Assembly (NCBI RefSeq): GCF_001908725.1
Contig: NZ_CP018725.1
Span: 3,286,001 to 3,350,000 of the forward strand
Origin: Xanthomonas vesicatoria ATCC 35937
Lineage (GTDB): Bacteria; Pseudomonadota; Gammaproteobacteria; Xanthomonadales; Xanthomonadaceae
Length of the DNA stretch: 64,000 bases
Direction: 5' to 3'
Made by a program: the position numbers and the translations under genes. Below, piece by piece: positions 26,755 through 35,900 of the stretch (the stretch's first letter is position 1; every line of letters starts with the position of its first letter). The notes beneath the pieces were generated by a model that had not been told where the DNA came from, ran no database searches, and was given only the letters and a program-made list of their open reading frames with translations.

Positions 26755-27786
26755 ATGCACACGCTGCTCCCCACCTCCACCGCCGGTAGCCTGCCCAAGC
26801 CGTCCTGGCTCGCACAGCCGGAGAAACTATGGTCTCCCTGGAAGCTGCAGGACGCCGAACTGATCGAAGGCAAGCAGGACGCATTGCGCCTGTCGCTGCA
26901 GGAACAGCAGCACGCAGGTATCGATATCGTCAGCGACGGCGAACAGACCCGCCAGCATTTCGTCACCACCTTCATCGAACACCTCAGCGGCGTCGATTTC
27001 GAAAAGCGCGAGACCGTCAGGATCCGCAATCGCTATGACGCCAGCGTGCCGACCGTTGTTGGCGCGGTGAGCCGGCCCAAGCCGGTGTTCGTCGACGATG
27101 CAAAGTTCTTGCGCCAGCAAACCCGGCAGCCGATCAAATGGGCGTTGCCGGGTCCCATGACGATGATCGACACGCTCTTTGATGCGCATTACAAGAGCCG
27201 CGAAAAGCTGGCGTGGGAATTCGCCAAGCTTCTCAACCAGGAAGCCAAGGAGCTCGAAGCGGCCGGCGTGGATATCATCCAGTTCGACGAGCCGGCCTTC
27301 AACGTCTTCTTCGACGAGGTCAACGACTGGGGAGTTGCCACCCTCGAGCGGGCGATCGAAGGACTCAAGTGCGAGACCGCCGTCCACATCTGCTATGGCT
27401 ACGGCATCAAGGCCAACACCGACTGGAAGCAGACCCTGGGGTCGGAGTGGCGCCAATACGAAGAGTCGTTCCCCAAGCTGCAGGCATCCAGCATCGACAT
27501 TGTCTCGCTGGAGTGCCACAACTCGCACGTGCCGATCGATCTGATCGAACTTGTCCGCGGCAAGAAGGTGATGGTTGGAGCCATTGACGTGGCAAGCAAT
27601 ACGATCGAAACACCGCAGGAGGTGGCCGATACGCTGCGCAAGGCGCTGCGGTTTGTCGATGCCGACAAGCTCTACCCGTCCACCAACTGCGGGATGGCGC
27701 CGCTCGCCCGTGACGTCGCAAGAGGCAAGCTCAAAGCCCTCAGTGCAGGCGCAGCGATGATTCGTGCAGAACTGTCGGCGCGGTAG
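26755..27786 (+). CDS. mesD: Short cobalamin-independent methionine synthase MesD (core-MetE)
   Basis: 343 residues corresponding to the C-terminal catalytic half of MetE: STAGSLPKPSWLAQPEKL at the start, EQQHAGIDIVSDGEQTRQHF, WALPGPMTMIDTL, DIIQFDEPAFNVFFDE, and zinc ligands in AVHICYGYG, LECHNSH and YPSTNCGMAPL. It transfers a methyl group to homocysteine. MesD proteins need MesX; the true methyl donor is not settled. The ATG at 26755 gives the usual start; the ATG at 26716 would overlap mesX. Confidence 0.85.
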   Translation: MHTLLPTSTAGSLPKPSWLAQPEKLWSPWKLQDAELIEGKQDALRLSLQEQQHAGIDIVSDGEQTRQHFVTTFIEHLSGVDFEKRETVRIRNRYDASVPTVVGAVSRPKPVFVDDAKFLRQQTRQPIKWALPGPMTMIDTLFDAHYKSREKLAWEFAKLLNQEAKELEAAGVDIIQFDEPAFNVFFDEVNDWGVATLERAIEGLKCETAVHICYGYGIKANTDWKQTLGSEWRQYEESFPKLQASSIDIVSLECHNSHVPIDLIELVRGKKVMVGAIDVASNTIETPQEVADTLRKALRFVDADKLYPSTNCGMAPLARDVARGKLKALSAGAAMIRAELSAR

Positions 27787-27847
27787 CGCGGCGCTGCTTG
27801 CGTCAATCCAGCGGCCGAAGGACTGGGGCGCCGCGCTTACCGGCACC

Positions 27848-28822
27848 TCAGCCCGGTGAGGGCGCCGCCGCCGCGCTACGTTGAAGCATGCGCCAATAGC
27901 AGGCGGTGAGCAGCGGCACCAGCAGCGCGGTGATGATCACCGCACCGGCCACCAACGCGGTGGCGGCCGGTGCGGCCGCTGCGAACTGCGGCGCCATCGC
28001 TGCGATCAATGCCGGTGTGGCCACCGCCGCACCTGCAGTGCTGGAGGCGGCCAGGCCTGCGGTGCCATTACCGCCGCCGATCAGGCGATCGGCCACGATC
28101 AGCGGCACACCGGTGATCACCACCACCGCCACACCCAGCAATACGCCATGCACGCCGGTGGTGGCGATCGTGGTCAGGTCCAGTGTGTTGCCGAGTGCGA
28201 AGCCAAAGAACGGCACCAGCGTGTGCGTGGCTTGCGCAAAGAACTGCCGTAGCTCTGCGTCCAGATTCCCAAGCGCAAGGCCTGCCAGCAACGGCAGCAC
28301 GGCGCCGAGGAACAGGCGCGGCTCGAACGCGGCGGCACCGCTGGCGCCCAGGATCAGCATGGTGACCAACGGACCGGATTCCAGTGACATCAGCACCACC
28401 GCGCCGGCTTCTTCGCGGCTGCCGTATTGCTGCATCAACGCCGCAAACAAGCCGCCGTTGGTCATGTCCATGGCCGCCACCAAGGCCAGCACCGATACTC
28501 CTGCCAGCGGACCGCTGGACAGGCCGCCGGGCGGCAGCACCGAGCGACCCAGCACCGCCACCAACCATGCCACGCCGATCTTGGTCAGCACCAGCGTGCC
28601 GGACTTGCGCAGTACCTGACCGGTGGCACGCAACTGGATGGTCGCGCCCATGCAAAAGAACCACACCGCCAGAATCGGGATGGTGCCGCTGATCAAGCCG
28701 TTGCTGAAGCTTCCCAAGGTGGTGCCGGCAGTCGGCCACAGCGTGTGGCACAGCGCACCCAGTAGCAGCGGGACCAGCATCAGGCCGCCAGGCAGGCGCT
28801 CGAGCGTGGCTTTGATGCGCAT
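27848..28822 (-). CDS. 2-keto-3-deoxygluconate permease, KdgT family
   Basis: 324-residue inner-membrane carrier with about 10 hydrophobic segments ([69 protein letters not shown]). These match the KdgT family that imports 2-keto-3-deoxygluconate, a pectin breakdown product. It fits a plant-associated life style. It is monocistronic here. The gap 28823-29100 holds no gene. Confidence 0.8.
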   Translation of the reverse strand: MRIKATLERLPGGLMLVPLLLGALCHTLWPTAGTTLGSFSNGLISGTIPILAVWFFCMGATIQLRATGQVLRKSGTLVLTKIGVAWLVAVLGRSVLPPGGLSSGPLAGVSVLALVAAMDMTNGGLFAALMQQYGSREEAGAVVLMSLESGPLVTMLILGASGAAAFEPRLFLGAVLPLLAGLALGNLDAELRQFFAQATHTLVPFFGFALGNTLDLTTIATTGVHGVLLGVAVVVITGVPLIVADRLIGGGNGTAGLAASSTAGAAVATPALIAAMAPQFAAAAPAATALVAGAVIITALLVPLLTACYWRMLQRSAAAAPSPG

Positions 28823-29100
28823 ACAACACCTCGGGAATGAGCGGCCATGCGCACATGCGTGCTGGATACGTGCGGCAATCGACCATTACCGCAGCATGCG
28901 GCGTCACCCGGCAGGGGGCCCGCGCCCGACGCGAACCGCTGCGGCCGCGTGCGAACAAGGTGGATGCCTGCCTGCCGACACGCCCGCCCGGCGATTGTCG
29001 CAGCGCCGCGGGTTTCTGAAAGCGGGCGGTGCCCGGCGCTACACCTCTACCGCTCGTCGGACAGCAGTCGGGGCGGCTTCCATCGCTGCGGATCTTATGT

Positions 29101-29706
29101 ATGATGACCGTCATGAAAAAGACCTCGCCACGCTCCCGCGCATCGTCATGCCGCAAGGCCGACAGCCATGCCCGCATCGTCGAAGTCGCTGCGCGTGCGA
29201 TCCGGCGCACCGGCTACGACGGCACTGGCGTGGCCGACATCATGAAAGAGGCCGGGCTGACCCACGGTGGCTTCTACGCGCACTTCGCATCGCGCGATGC
29301 ATTGCTGGCCGAGGCCGCCGACCATGCCGGCGCGCAGACGGTCGCCGCCTCCGCGCAGATCGTGGCTGCCGCGCCGCCGGAGCAGGCGGCGCAGGCGCTG
29401 ATGCGGGCGTATCTGTCCGATGGGCACGTCAATAACGCCGAATCCGGTTGTCCGATCGCCGCGCTGGGATCGGAGATGCCGCGTCAGGCACCGGAAGTGC
29501 GCCAGGCGGCAACGCGTCGGATCAAGGAAATGATCGACCTGGCTGCCCGCCAGTCACCGGACTGGGGAACGCCGCAGGCGCATGCACGGGCGCTGGTGAC
29601 GGTCTGCGCCATGGCCGGCACCTTGATGCTGGCGCGCGCCGTGGACGACCCCGCCCTGTCGGCCGCGATGCGCAAGGCGGCACTCGACCACTTCGACGCA
29701 GCCTGA
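29101..29706 (+). CDS. TetR-family regulator of the adjacent SDR operon
   Basis: About 201 residues. The HTH near the N-terminus reads RIVEVAARAIRRTGYDGTGVADIMKEAGLTHGGFYAHF, and a C-terminal ligand domain follows. Possible ATGs are at 29101, 29104 and 29113. The region overlaps an operator-like ATGACCGTCAT palindrome that is partly repeated upstream of the next gene, so the regulator probably controls itself and the downstream SDR/oxidoreductase pair. If so, the ATG at 29113 may be the true start. Confidence 0.8.
   Translation: MMTVMKKTSPRSRASSCRKADSHARIVEVAARAIRRTGYDGTGVADIMKEAGLTHGGFYAHFASRDALLAEAADHAGAQTVAASAQIVAAAPPEQAAQALMRAYLSDGHVNNAESGCPIAALGSEMPRQAPEVRQAATRRIKEMIDLAARQSPDWGTPQAHARALVTVCAMAGTLMLARAVDDPALSAAMRKAALDHFDAA
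29104..29114. promoter_or_regulatory. TetR operator-like palindrome, copy 1
   Basis: ATGAC-C-GTCAT is a perfect 11-bp palindrome at the start of the TetR gene. The wider 14-mer (from 29101) matches 11 of 14 bases of a site at 29740-29753. Confidence 0.45.
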
Positions 29707-29734
29707 GCAAAACGCTCGGATTGAGTGCTGTCCA

Positions 29735-29758
29735 AAAATATGATGTACGTAATATTTT
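29735..29758. promoter_or_regulatory. TetR operator-like palindrome, copy 2
   Basis: A 24-bp near-perfect inverted repeat (AAAATATGATGT / ACGTAATATTTT, 10 of 12 positions paired), 109 bp upstream of the SDR gene. Its core ATGATGTACGTAAT resembles the site at the TetR gene start. Confidence 0.5.
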
Positions 29759-29866
29759 AGATGTGCAGATTGCAGTCCGCCGCAGCCGCGGCTCCTCACC
29801 ACCACCGCGTGCGACGGCAGCACCTCACTGGCTTGCCGGCACCCATCACCCGAGAAAGAGGCACCT

Positions 29867-30721
29867 ATGAACAGCAAGATCGCGCTCGTGACCGGAGCCT
29901 CCTCCGGCATCGGCGAAGCCACCGCCGCCCACCTGGCCAAGGCCGGCTATACCGTCTACGGCACCAGCCGCCGTGGTGGCCGCTCCAGTACGCCCGGCGT
30001 GCAGATGTTGTCGCTGGACGTCACCAACGACGCGTCGGTGGCCGCTGCGATCGACGCCTTGCTGCGCAAGGAGGGCCGTCTGGACCTGTTGGTCAACAAT
30101 GCCGGCTTCAGCGTCGCGCCCGCCGCTGCGGAAGAAAGCTCCATCGCGCAGGCGCAGTCGGTGTTCGACACCAATTTCTTCGGCACCGTGCGCATGACCA
30201 ATGCGGTGATCGGCCAGATGCGCAAGCAAGGCGGTGGACGCATCCTCAACATCGGGTCGGTGCTGGGGCTGGTGCCGATTCCGTACACGGCGCTGTATGT
30301 GGCCAGCAAGCATGCGATCGAGGGATATAGCGAATCGCTGGACCACGAACTGCGCGATTGGGGCATCCGGGTCTCGGTGATCGAGCCGGCGTATACCAGG
30401 ACACCGTTCGATGCCAATTCGCTGCAGCCGGACGTACCGTTGGAGATCTACCGTGACATACGCGCGCATCTGGCCGCACACGTGGCTGAGGTGATGCAGA
30501 AGGCCGATACGCCGAGCGTTGTAGCCGAGGTCGTAGTGAAGGCAGCGCAGGACCCACACCCGAAGGCGCGCTACACCGCCGGCAAGGTCGCCAGGCAGAT
30601 GAGCCTGCTGCGCCGCCTGTTGCCCAACCGCATGCTCGGCAATGCGTTGCGCAAGGAACTCAAGCTGGATCGGGTCGCGTCGCCAGCCGGCGGCTCGGCC
30701 GCTGCCGGCGCACGCACATGA
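29867..30721 (+). CDS. SDR-family oxidoreductase
   Basis: 284 residues of classical SDR: LVTGASSGIGEATAAHL at residues about 7-23, LVNNAGFSVAP, and catalytic YVASKHAIEGYSESL. AGAGG precedes the ATG. The extended C-terminus (about residues 235-284) is longer than in minimal SDRs, as in YbbO/retinol-dehydrogenase-like members. It probably forms an operon with the downstream oxidoreductase (58-bp gap) under the TetR regulator. Confidence 0.83.
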   Translation: MNSKIALVTGASSGIGEATAAHLAKAGYTVYGTSRRGGRSSTPGVQMLSLDVTNDASVAAAIDALLRKEGRLDLLVNNAGFSVAPAAAEESSIAQAQSVFDTNFFGTVRMTNAVIGQMRKQGGGRILNIGSVLGLVPIPYTALYVASKHAIEGYSESLDHELRDWGIRVSVIEPAYTRTPFDANSLQPDVPLEIYRDIRAHLAAHVAEVMQKADTPSVVAEVVVKAAQDPHPKARYTAGKVARQMSLLRRLLPNRMLGNALRKELKLDRVASPAGGSAAAGART

Positions 30722-30779
30722 TGCGCAGGATCGATCGCGCCGGTGCCAAGATGGGCGCACGCATCTGTGGGGGACATGC

Positions 30780-31781
30780 ATGAAAGCCGTCATTGTCGAC
30801 CAATACAAGAAACATGGCCCGGTGCGAATCGGCGACATGCCGATGCCGCAGCTGCGCCCCAACGATGTGTTGATCAAGGTCAGTGCCGCCAGTCTTAATC
30901 CGCTGGATACCAAGCTGCGCGATGGCGAATTCAAACTGCTGCTGCCGTTCAAGACCCCGTTCGTGCTGGGTAACGATGTGGCCGGCGTGGTCACGCAGGT
31001 CGGCACGGCGGTACGCGATATCGCGGTCGGCGATGCGGTATTCGCCAAGATCGAGCCGGGCCGCATCGGCACCCTGGCCGAGTACGTGGCCATCGATGCG
31101 GCGGTGGTCGCGCCCAAACCTGCCAGCCTGAGCATGGAACAAGCCGCAGCGTTTCCGCTGGTCGGTCTGACCGCCTGGCAGGCGCTGGTGGAAACCGCCG
31201 CGCTCAAACCGGGGCAGAAGGTGTTGATCCATGCCGGTTCCGGAGGTGTGGGTACCATCGCGATCCAGCTGGCCAAGCAGTTGGGAGCGTATGTGGCCGC
31301 CACCACCAGTACCGCCAATGTGGCGTTGGTCAGGTCGTTGGGCGCCGATCTGGTGATCGACTACAAGCAGCAGGATTTCCAGGCGCTGGTGCGCGACTAC
31401 GATGTGGTGCTGCACAGCCTGGATACGCCAACGCTGCTCAAGTCGCTGCAGCTGCTCAGGCCCGGCGGCGCATTGATTTCGCTGTCCGGCCCGCCGACGC
31501 CGGCATTTGCGCAGCAGCTTGATCTGGCGCTTCCGCTCAGGCTGGTGATGCGTCTGCTCAGCCGCAAGGTGCGTGCGCAGGCCAGGCAGCGCCAGGTGTC
31601 CTACACGTTCCTGTTCATGCGCGGAGATGGCGCACAGCTGCGCATGTTGGCGGGATTGCTCGACAGCGGTGCGCTTCGCCCGGTGATCGACTCGGTGTAT
31701 CCGCTTGGGCGCGTGCAAGAAGCGCTTGCGCATGTGGACAGCGGTCGCGTCAAAGGCAAGGTCGTGGTCACCTTGGCGTAG
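30780..31781 (+). CDS. NADP-dependent MDR-family oxidoreductase (quinone-reductase-like)
   Basis: 333 residues of the medium-chain dehydrogenase superfamily without structural zinc: MKAVIVDQYKKHGPVRI, FVLGNDVAGVV, LTAWQALVETA, and the nucleotide motif IHAGSGGVGTIAIQLAK near residue 150. The domain order matches enone/quinone reductases. GGGGGA precedes the ATG. Likely co-transcribed with the SDR gene upstream. Substrate unknown. Confidence 0.83.
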   Translation: MKAVIVDQYKKHGPVRIGDMPMPQLRPNDVLIKVSAASLNPLDTKLRDGEFKLLLPFKTPFVLGNDVAGVVTQVGTAVRDIAVGDAVFAKIEPGRIGTLAEYVAIDAAVVAPKPASLSMEQAAAFPLVGLTAWQALVETAALKPGQKVLIHAGSGGVGTIAIQLAKQLGAYVAATTSTANVALVRSLGADLVIDYKQQDFQALVRDYDVVLHSLDTPTLLKSLQLLRPGGALISLSGPPTPAFAQQLDLALPLRLVMRLLSRKVRAQARQRQVSYTFLFMRGDGAQLRMLAGLLDSGALRPVIDSVYPLGRVQEALAHVDSGRVKGKVVVTLA

Positions 31782-32349
31782 TGGCGGGTCCTGCGGCGCT
31801 GCATTGGCGGCAGCGTTATGGACGTGTGTCGGCAAATATGACGACGTCGAGATCAACATCAACATCAACATCAGCAACGGCGTGGGCATCGGTCCACGCC
31901 GTTTGCGTTTGCGCTGCACGCGCGCCGTACCTGCGTGTTGCGGCTGGGTCGCCAAGCGAGCCGCGCTTGCCGCCTAGGCCCGAAGGCCGTCGTTTCCTGC
32001 TATCTGCGGGGCAAAAATCGCCGATGCACAGGTAGCGGCGCCGAGTTGCGTTCGGGATACCCGGCAGCCACGCAATGACCCAGTACATGCCGCGGCCAAT
32101 CGCACGGTGCGGCACGGACGACGCGTGTCTCGCGCAATGCGCAACGCCCGCAGCAACCGCCATCTGACGGTTGCTGCGGGCGTCATGTAGTGCAAGCAGC
32201 CGTGCGGCAGTGCTGCCACCCATGCCTCACATGCATCCAGTCCCGCGAAGACGTTGAAGCCCAGCGGTAGCTTTTGCTCTGCATCCTGTTGCGTAACGAC
32301 CGCCGGCGCAGACCGCACCCGGTGGCCGGGGCGGTCGTCCTGTTCGCGT
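31782..32349. other. Gene-free stretch with microsatellite and inverted repeat
   Basis: There is no supported gene in 568 bp. It contains an imperfect ATCAAC hexamer microsatellite near 31852-31878 and a perfect 16-bp inverted repeat at 32144-32183. Short open frames overlapping the microsatellite read DVDVDLDV and look non-coding. Confidence 0.55.
32144..32183. terminator. Perfect 16-bp inverted repeat (terminator-like)
   Basis: ACGCCCGCAGCAACCG pairs with CGGTTGCTGCGGGCGT across an 8-nt loop. It lies downstream of two convergent genes (ending 31781 and 32350). There is no T-run; it may be a bidirectional stop signal or a structured RNA element. Confidence 0.5.
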
Positions 32350-33333
32350 CTACTCTGCCCAGGGTTGCAGCACCACCTTGCCCGTGGTCTGACGACTCTC
32401 CAGCAGGCGATGCGCTTCGGCGGCCTGCGACAGCGGCAGTACGGTGCCGATCTGCAGCGCGAGTTTGCCGCCCATGATGAAGCCCATGATCTCGCCCAGC
32501 GTGGATTGCATGAGCTCCGGAAGCGCCATGTAGCCGCCGATATAGAAGCTGGTGACGGTGTGGTTCTTCAGCGTGAGTTGCCAGGGGTCCAACAGCGTGT
32601 TTTCACCGCTGGACTGGCCCAGGAACACCATGCGGCCGAACGGGGCCAACGCGCGCAACGCTTCGGTCACGCTAGCGCCACCGGCGCTTTCCAGGATGAC
32701 ATCCACACCGCGGCCGTCGGTGAGCGCCAGCACCTGGTCGGCCCAGCCTGGCGCTGTGTAATCCACCGACGCATCGGCGCCTAGCCGCTCTGCCAGTGCG
32801 CGTTTTTCCGGGGTGCTGGCTGCGGCAATCACCTTGCCGGCGCCGTAGAGCTTTGCGAGTTGCACGGCAAACGAGCCTACCCCGCCTGCGGCCGCTTCGA
32901 TCAAGACGGTTTCGCCAGGTTGCAGGCGCGCGGCATGACGCAACGCCAGCCCCGCGGTCGTCCCATGCGCAACCACGGCGGCCGCCTGCACGGCGCTCAC
33001 GCCGGGCGGCAATGGGATCACCATGGCAGCAGGCAGGGCGATGTATTGCGCGTAGCCACCCACGCCGGGCGTGGCCAGTACCGGCGTGCCGACCGCCAGG
33101 TGAGTCACGCCGGTGCCGACAGCGGCAACGGTGCCGGCCACTTCCAAGCCCAGCGTGTAAGGCGTCGGCGATGCTTCGATGTAGTCGCCGCGTCGGCGCA
33201 TGACATCGGCGAAGTTGAGCCCCACCGCTTCGATCTTGATCAACACTTCACCGTCGCCGGCGCGTGGGTCGGCGACCTCTTCATAGGTCAGGACATCGGT
33301 ACCGCCATGCTGGTGAAAACGTACTGCTTTCAT
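32350..33333 (-). CDS. NADPH:quinone oxidoreductase-like MDR protein
   Basis: 327 residues. MKAVRFHQHGGTDVLTYEEV starts a zinc-free MDR enzyme: AVGLNFADVMRRRGDY, TLGLEVAGTVAAVG, and the cofactor motif IEAAAGGVGSFAVQLAK. It ends ESRQTTGKVVLQPW as in QOR1 proteins. It is divergent from an HxlR regulator with a 184-bp gap that holds an inverted repeat; HxlR regulators often respond to quinones or aldehydes. The ATG at 33333 gives the family start. Confidence 0.83.
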   Translation of the reverse strand: MKAVRFHQHGGTDVLTYEEVADPRAGDGEVLIKIEAVGLNFADVMRRRGDYIEASPTPYTLGLEVAGTVAAVGTGVTHLAVGTPVLATPGVGGYAQYIALPAAMVIPLPPGVSAVQAAAVVAHGTTAGLALRHAARLQPGETVLIEAAAGGVGSFAVQLAKLYGAGKVIAAASTPEKRALAERLGADASVDYTAPGWADQVLALTDGRGVDVILESAGGASVTEALRALAPFGRMVFLGQSSGENTLLDPWQLTLKNHTVTSFYIGGYMALPELMQSTLGEIMGFIMGGKLALQIGTVLPLSQAAEAHRLLESRQTTGKVVLQPWAE

Positions 33334-33462
33334 GATGCTTTGCTCGGTTGAGAAAGGATGGCCACCGATGGCCGGAGCGGCTGCCCGGAGCGGGCTGCGG
33401 TCTCCATGCGCGCTGCAAAAAAGCTGCCGCGCTCGCTGGCCTGGCAATGGTATACTCAGTAA

Positions 33463-33498
33463 ACCTAGTGTCAATCAGGCACTTAAATGCAACTAGGT
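33463..33498. promoter_or_regulatory. Operator-like inverted repeat between QOR and HxlR genes
   Basis: ACCTAGT (33463-33469) and ACTAGGT (33492-33498) are perfect inverted half-sites, 22 nt apart, just upstream of the HxlR ATG. A TATACT -10-like hexamer lies at 33451-33456. HxlR binding is inferred. Confidence 0.5.
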
Positions 33499-33517
33499 AT
33501 CTCGGGAGACACTTGAA

Positions 33518-33886
33518 ATGAACACTGCTGCGCAACCGGCCTTCAGACAGGACTGCAAAGGGCGCCTGCTACTGGAGCAAGTCGCCGACAAATGGTCGAT
33601 CATGGTGCTGCTGTGCCTGCTCGCCACGCCAATGCGCTTCAACGCGATCAAACGCAATCTGGAAGGCGTCACGCAGAAAGCGCTGACACAATGCCTGCGC
33701 CGGTTAGAGCGCAACGGCATTATTTCGCGCACCGTGATCGTGCGATCGCCGATCGCGGTGGAATATGCAATCACGCCATTGGGCTTGAGTTTGAAAGAAC
33801 CCATCCAGCTGTTATGCGCCTGGACGGTGCAATACCAGGATGTCATCGAGCTGGCGCAGCAGGAATTCGACCGCAACGCGGCATGA
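33518..33886 (+). CDS. HxlR-family transcriptional regulator
   Basis: 122 residues of the HxlR/MarR-like winged-helix fold: LEQVADKWSIMVLLCLLATPMRFNAIKR, GVTQKALTQCLRRLERNGII (recognition helix), and VEYAITPLGLSL (wing). It has a Cys near the N-terminus (QDCKGRLLL), the position used for redox or aldehyde sensing in related proteins. Divergent from the quinone oxidoreductase gene. Confidence 0.85.
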   Translation: MNTAAQPAFRQDCKGRLLLEQVADKWSIMVLLCLLATPMRFNAIKRNLEGVTQKALTQCLRRLERNGIISRTVIVRSPIAVEYAITPLGLSLKEPIQLLCAWTVQYQDVIELAQQEFDRNAA

Positions 33887-34218
33887 AGGTGGGTGTTGCG
33901 ACGACTCTCCGACTCGCTGTGCAGCACACACGGCATCGCTCTGACGGCACTGCTTCGCACGCTACGGTGGGCGATTGGCGTCTTGCGGAGCGATGCCGTG
34001 GGTAGAGGCCATGCCGCGAGCTGGGGACCACGCAGTTGCGTTGCGGGAGCTGCGCGTCAGCCCCTTCGTAGTGCCACCCAACGACGTGACAGCGCTTCGG
34101 CGCGACCACGTAATCCGCATAAAAAATACGCAGGCCTGAAACAGCGCCTGCGCATCGTGGACAACGTCGCGACGTGATCGGCAAGCCGCCTGCACGTCGC
34201 CAGCGCTAGTGCAGTGAC
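33887..34218. other. Gene-free stretch between HxlR and porin genes
   Basis: No gene is seen in 332 bp apart from the porin terminator near its right end. Confidence 0.5.
34121..34153 (-). terminator. Rho-independent terminator of the porin gene
   Basis: On the minus strand, GCGCAGGC and GGCCTGCG form a stem around a 9-10 nt loop, followed by TATTTTTTAT. It lies about 65 bp past the porin stop. Confidence 0.65.
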
Positions 34219-35670
34219 TCAGTAATTGACCTGCAACTGCAGGCGCAGCAGATCGCCTTCCACCACCGGATACGGCGCGGTGGTGACGTCGGTGCGCTTC
34301 ATCTTCGAATACGCGAACACCAGTTCCAGCGCATCCATCGGCTGCCATTCGACACCGGCTTCCACTTCGTCCAGGCGCATGCGCGGCGCATTGGTGTCGA
34401 ACTTGGAGCCGCCGCGGTAGGTCTGCCATTTCAGGTACGGCAGCAGCGTGCCGTAATTGAAGTCGTGCTTGAACATCGCCTGCACATAACCGCCGCTCAG
34501 CGAGCGCGTACGGATACGGCGCTGCGCCACATCCAGCTCCGGGCCGCGACCCACCGTCCACTCGGCCTGCAAGCCGAACGGCTGCGGGTAGTAAATGACG
34601 TGCGCGGCCACGCGCTGGTCGGTATAGCCGTTGGGGTCGGTGATGGCCGGGGTGAAACTGCGGCCGCCGATATTCACCGCCGCAGCGGTCGGCACGAAGC
34701 GCCCGCTATACGCATCGGCGCCCACTTCTAGGTACTGCCCGTTGGCGAACTTGAACGGGTAGGTGGCATGCACCACCGCATGCATGCTGTCGTTACGCTC
34801 GGCGCGATTGGCGCCCTGGCCGTTGTACACGCCCGCGCCCAATACACCGTAATCGCCCGAGCCCTTCAGGCCGGATTTGACCAGATCCTGGAAGCGGCCC
34901 TTGGCCACGGTGGGGCTGTAGTAGAACACCGCGCCGATATCGCGTTCGTCGCGCAGGCCGGAGTTGAGCGCATCGGCACGGTCCAGGGTGAGGCGGTTCT
35001 GGCTGGACTGCAGGTTTTCCCAGCCGTACGGCATTTTCGACTGGCCCACACGCACGCGGTACTCGCGCTTCTTGTCGAAGTAGATGTCGGCGTACGCATC
35101 GCGCAGCTGCGCGAAGTTGGAGGTGGTGGAGCCGGTGGGCGTGCTCGCAAAATCCGGCTGGAAATACAGCGACACGTGCTCGTTGAGATCGCCGCTGAGC
35201 ACCAGGCGTGCACGCCGGATACCCAGGCTCTGGTCGTTGCCGATAAAGCGTTCGCCCGGCGCGCGCAGGTCCTGCGCATCGCCACCGATGCCCTGGTTGT
35301 AGCGAATCTGGGTGTAGCCGCGCAGGCTGAGCTTGTCGTACCACTTCTTGCCGGCATCGCTGGCCTTGGCCGGTGCGGCGGCCGGCACCGGGGCAGGGGC
35401 GGCCTGTGCGATGCCGGTGTCGGCAGGCACGGGTGCGCCAGGCGCCGGTGGCAGCGTCTGTGCCGGTGCGGCAGGCATCGCCGAGGCGGGCACCTTGCCG
35501 TTTTCGTCCACCTGCACGAAGGTGCCCAGCTTGTCGCGCCCGGGTGCCGGCTCGGCAAAGATCTGCTTGGTCTTGCGGTCGACGTACAACTCCAGCTCGG
35601 CGGCCAGCGTGCTGCCGCTGGCGGTCGCGCTGAGGGCGCACAGGACGGTGGCGAGATTGCGTTTTTTCAT
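34219..35670 (-). CDS. Phosphate-selective porin, OprO/OprP family
   Basis: 483-residue outer-membrane porin. A signal peptide (KKRNLATVLCALSATASGSTLAA) is followed by a short coiled or linker region rich in Ala/Pro (APAPVPAAAPAKA) and then a 16-strand-type barrel of the porin O/P family (GYTQIRYNQGIGGD; SLGIRRARLVLSGD; VSLYFQPDFASTP; RVRVGQSKMPYGWENLQSSQNR). It ends LLRLQLQVNY. OprP-type channels take up phosphate or pyrophosphate under starvation. Two Pho-box-like repeats upstream support PhoB control. The ATG at 35670 is preferred over the GTG two codons upstream. Confidence 0.85.
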   Translation of the reverse strand: MKKRNLATVLCALSATASGSTLAAELELYVDRKTKQIFAEPAPGRDKLGTFVQVDENGKVPASAMPAAPAQTLPPAPGAPVPADTGIAQAAPAPVPAAAPAKASDAGKKWYDKLSLRGYTQIRYNQGIGGDAQDLRAPGERFIGNDQSLGIRRARLVLSGDLNEHVSLYFQPDFASTPTGSTTSNFAQLRDAYADIYFDKKREYRVRVGQSKMPYGWENLQSSQNRLTLDRADALNSGLRDERDIGAVFYYSPTVAKGRFQDLVKSGLKGSGDYGVLGAGVYNGQGANRAERNDSMHAVVHATYPFKFANGQYLEVGADAYSGRFVPTAAAVNIGGRSFTPAITDPNGYTDQRVAAHVIYYPQPFGLQAEWTVGRGPELDVAQRRIRTRSLSGGYVQAMFKHDFNYGTLLPYLKWQTYRGGSKFDTNAPRMRLDEVEAGVEWQPMDALELVFAYSKMKRTDVTTAPYPVVEGDLLRLQLQVNY

Positions 35671-35807
35671 GGACACGGCTCGGCAAGGGAAACTGGGTGG
35701 CGGTGGCGTGGCCAGTGGGGGCGCCCTCGCAGGGGCGCGTGCGGCCAGGCGCCGGGCACCGTCATGGCGCTCCGCACGGCTGCCGTAGCAGCAATGGGGT
35801 GCAGTTA

Positions 35808-35900
35808 TATTTAGGTTTGATGTCAGTTTGGTGACATCCGGGCTGGCATCCGACCGACGACTATGTCAACGGCGTGTCCGGCAGATGTCAGTCTGGCGAC
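35808..35900 (-). promoter_or_regulatory. Pho-box-like promoter of the porin gene
   Basis: At 35821-35837 the minus strand holds two 11-bp direct repeats, TGTCACCAAAC and TGACATCAAAC (9 of 11 match), as in PHO boxes. A TAAATAT -10-like element follows near 35808-35814. A second, weaker copy lies at 35886-35900. The promoter faces the porin gene. PhoB control is inferred. Confidence 0.5.
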
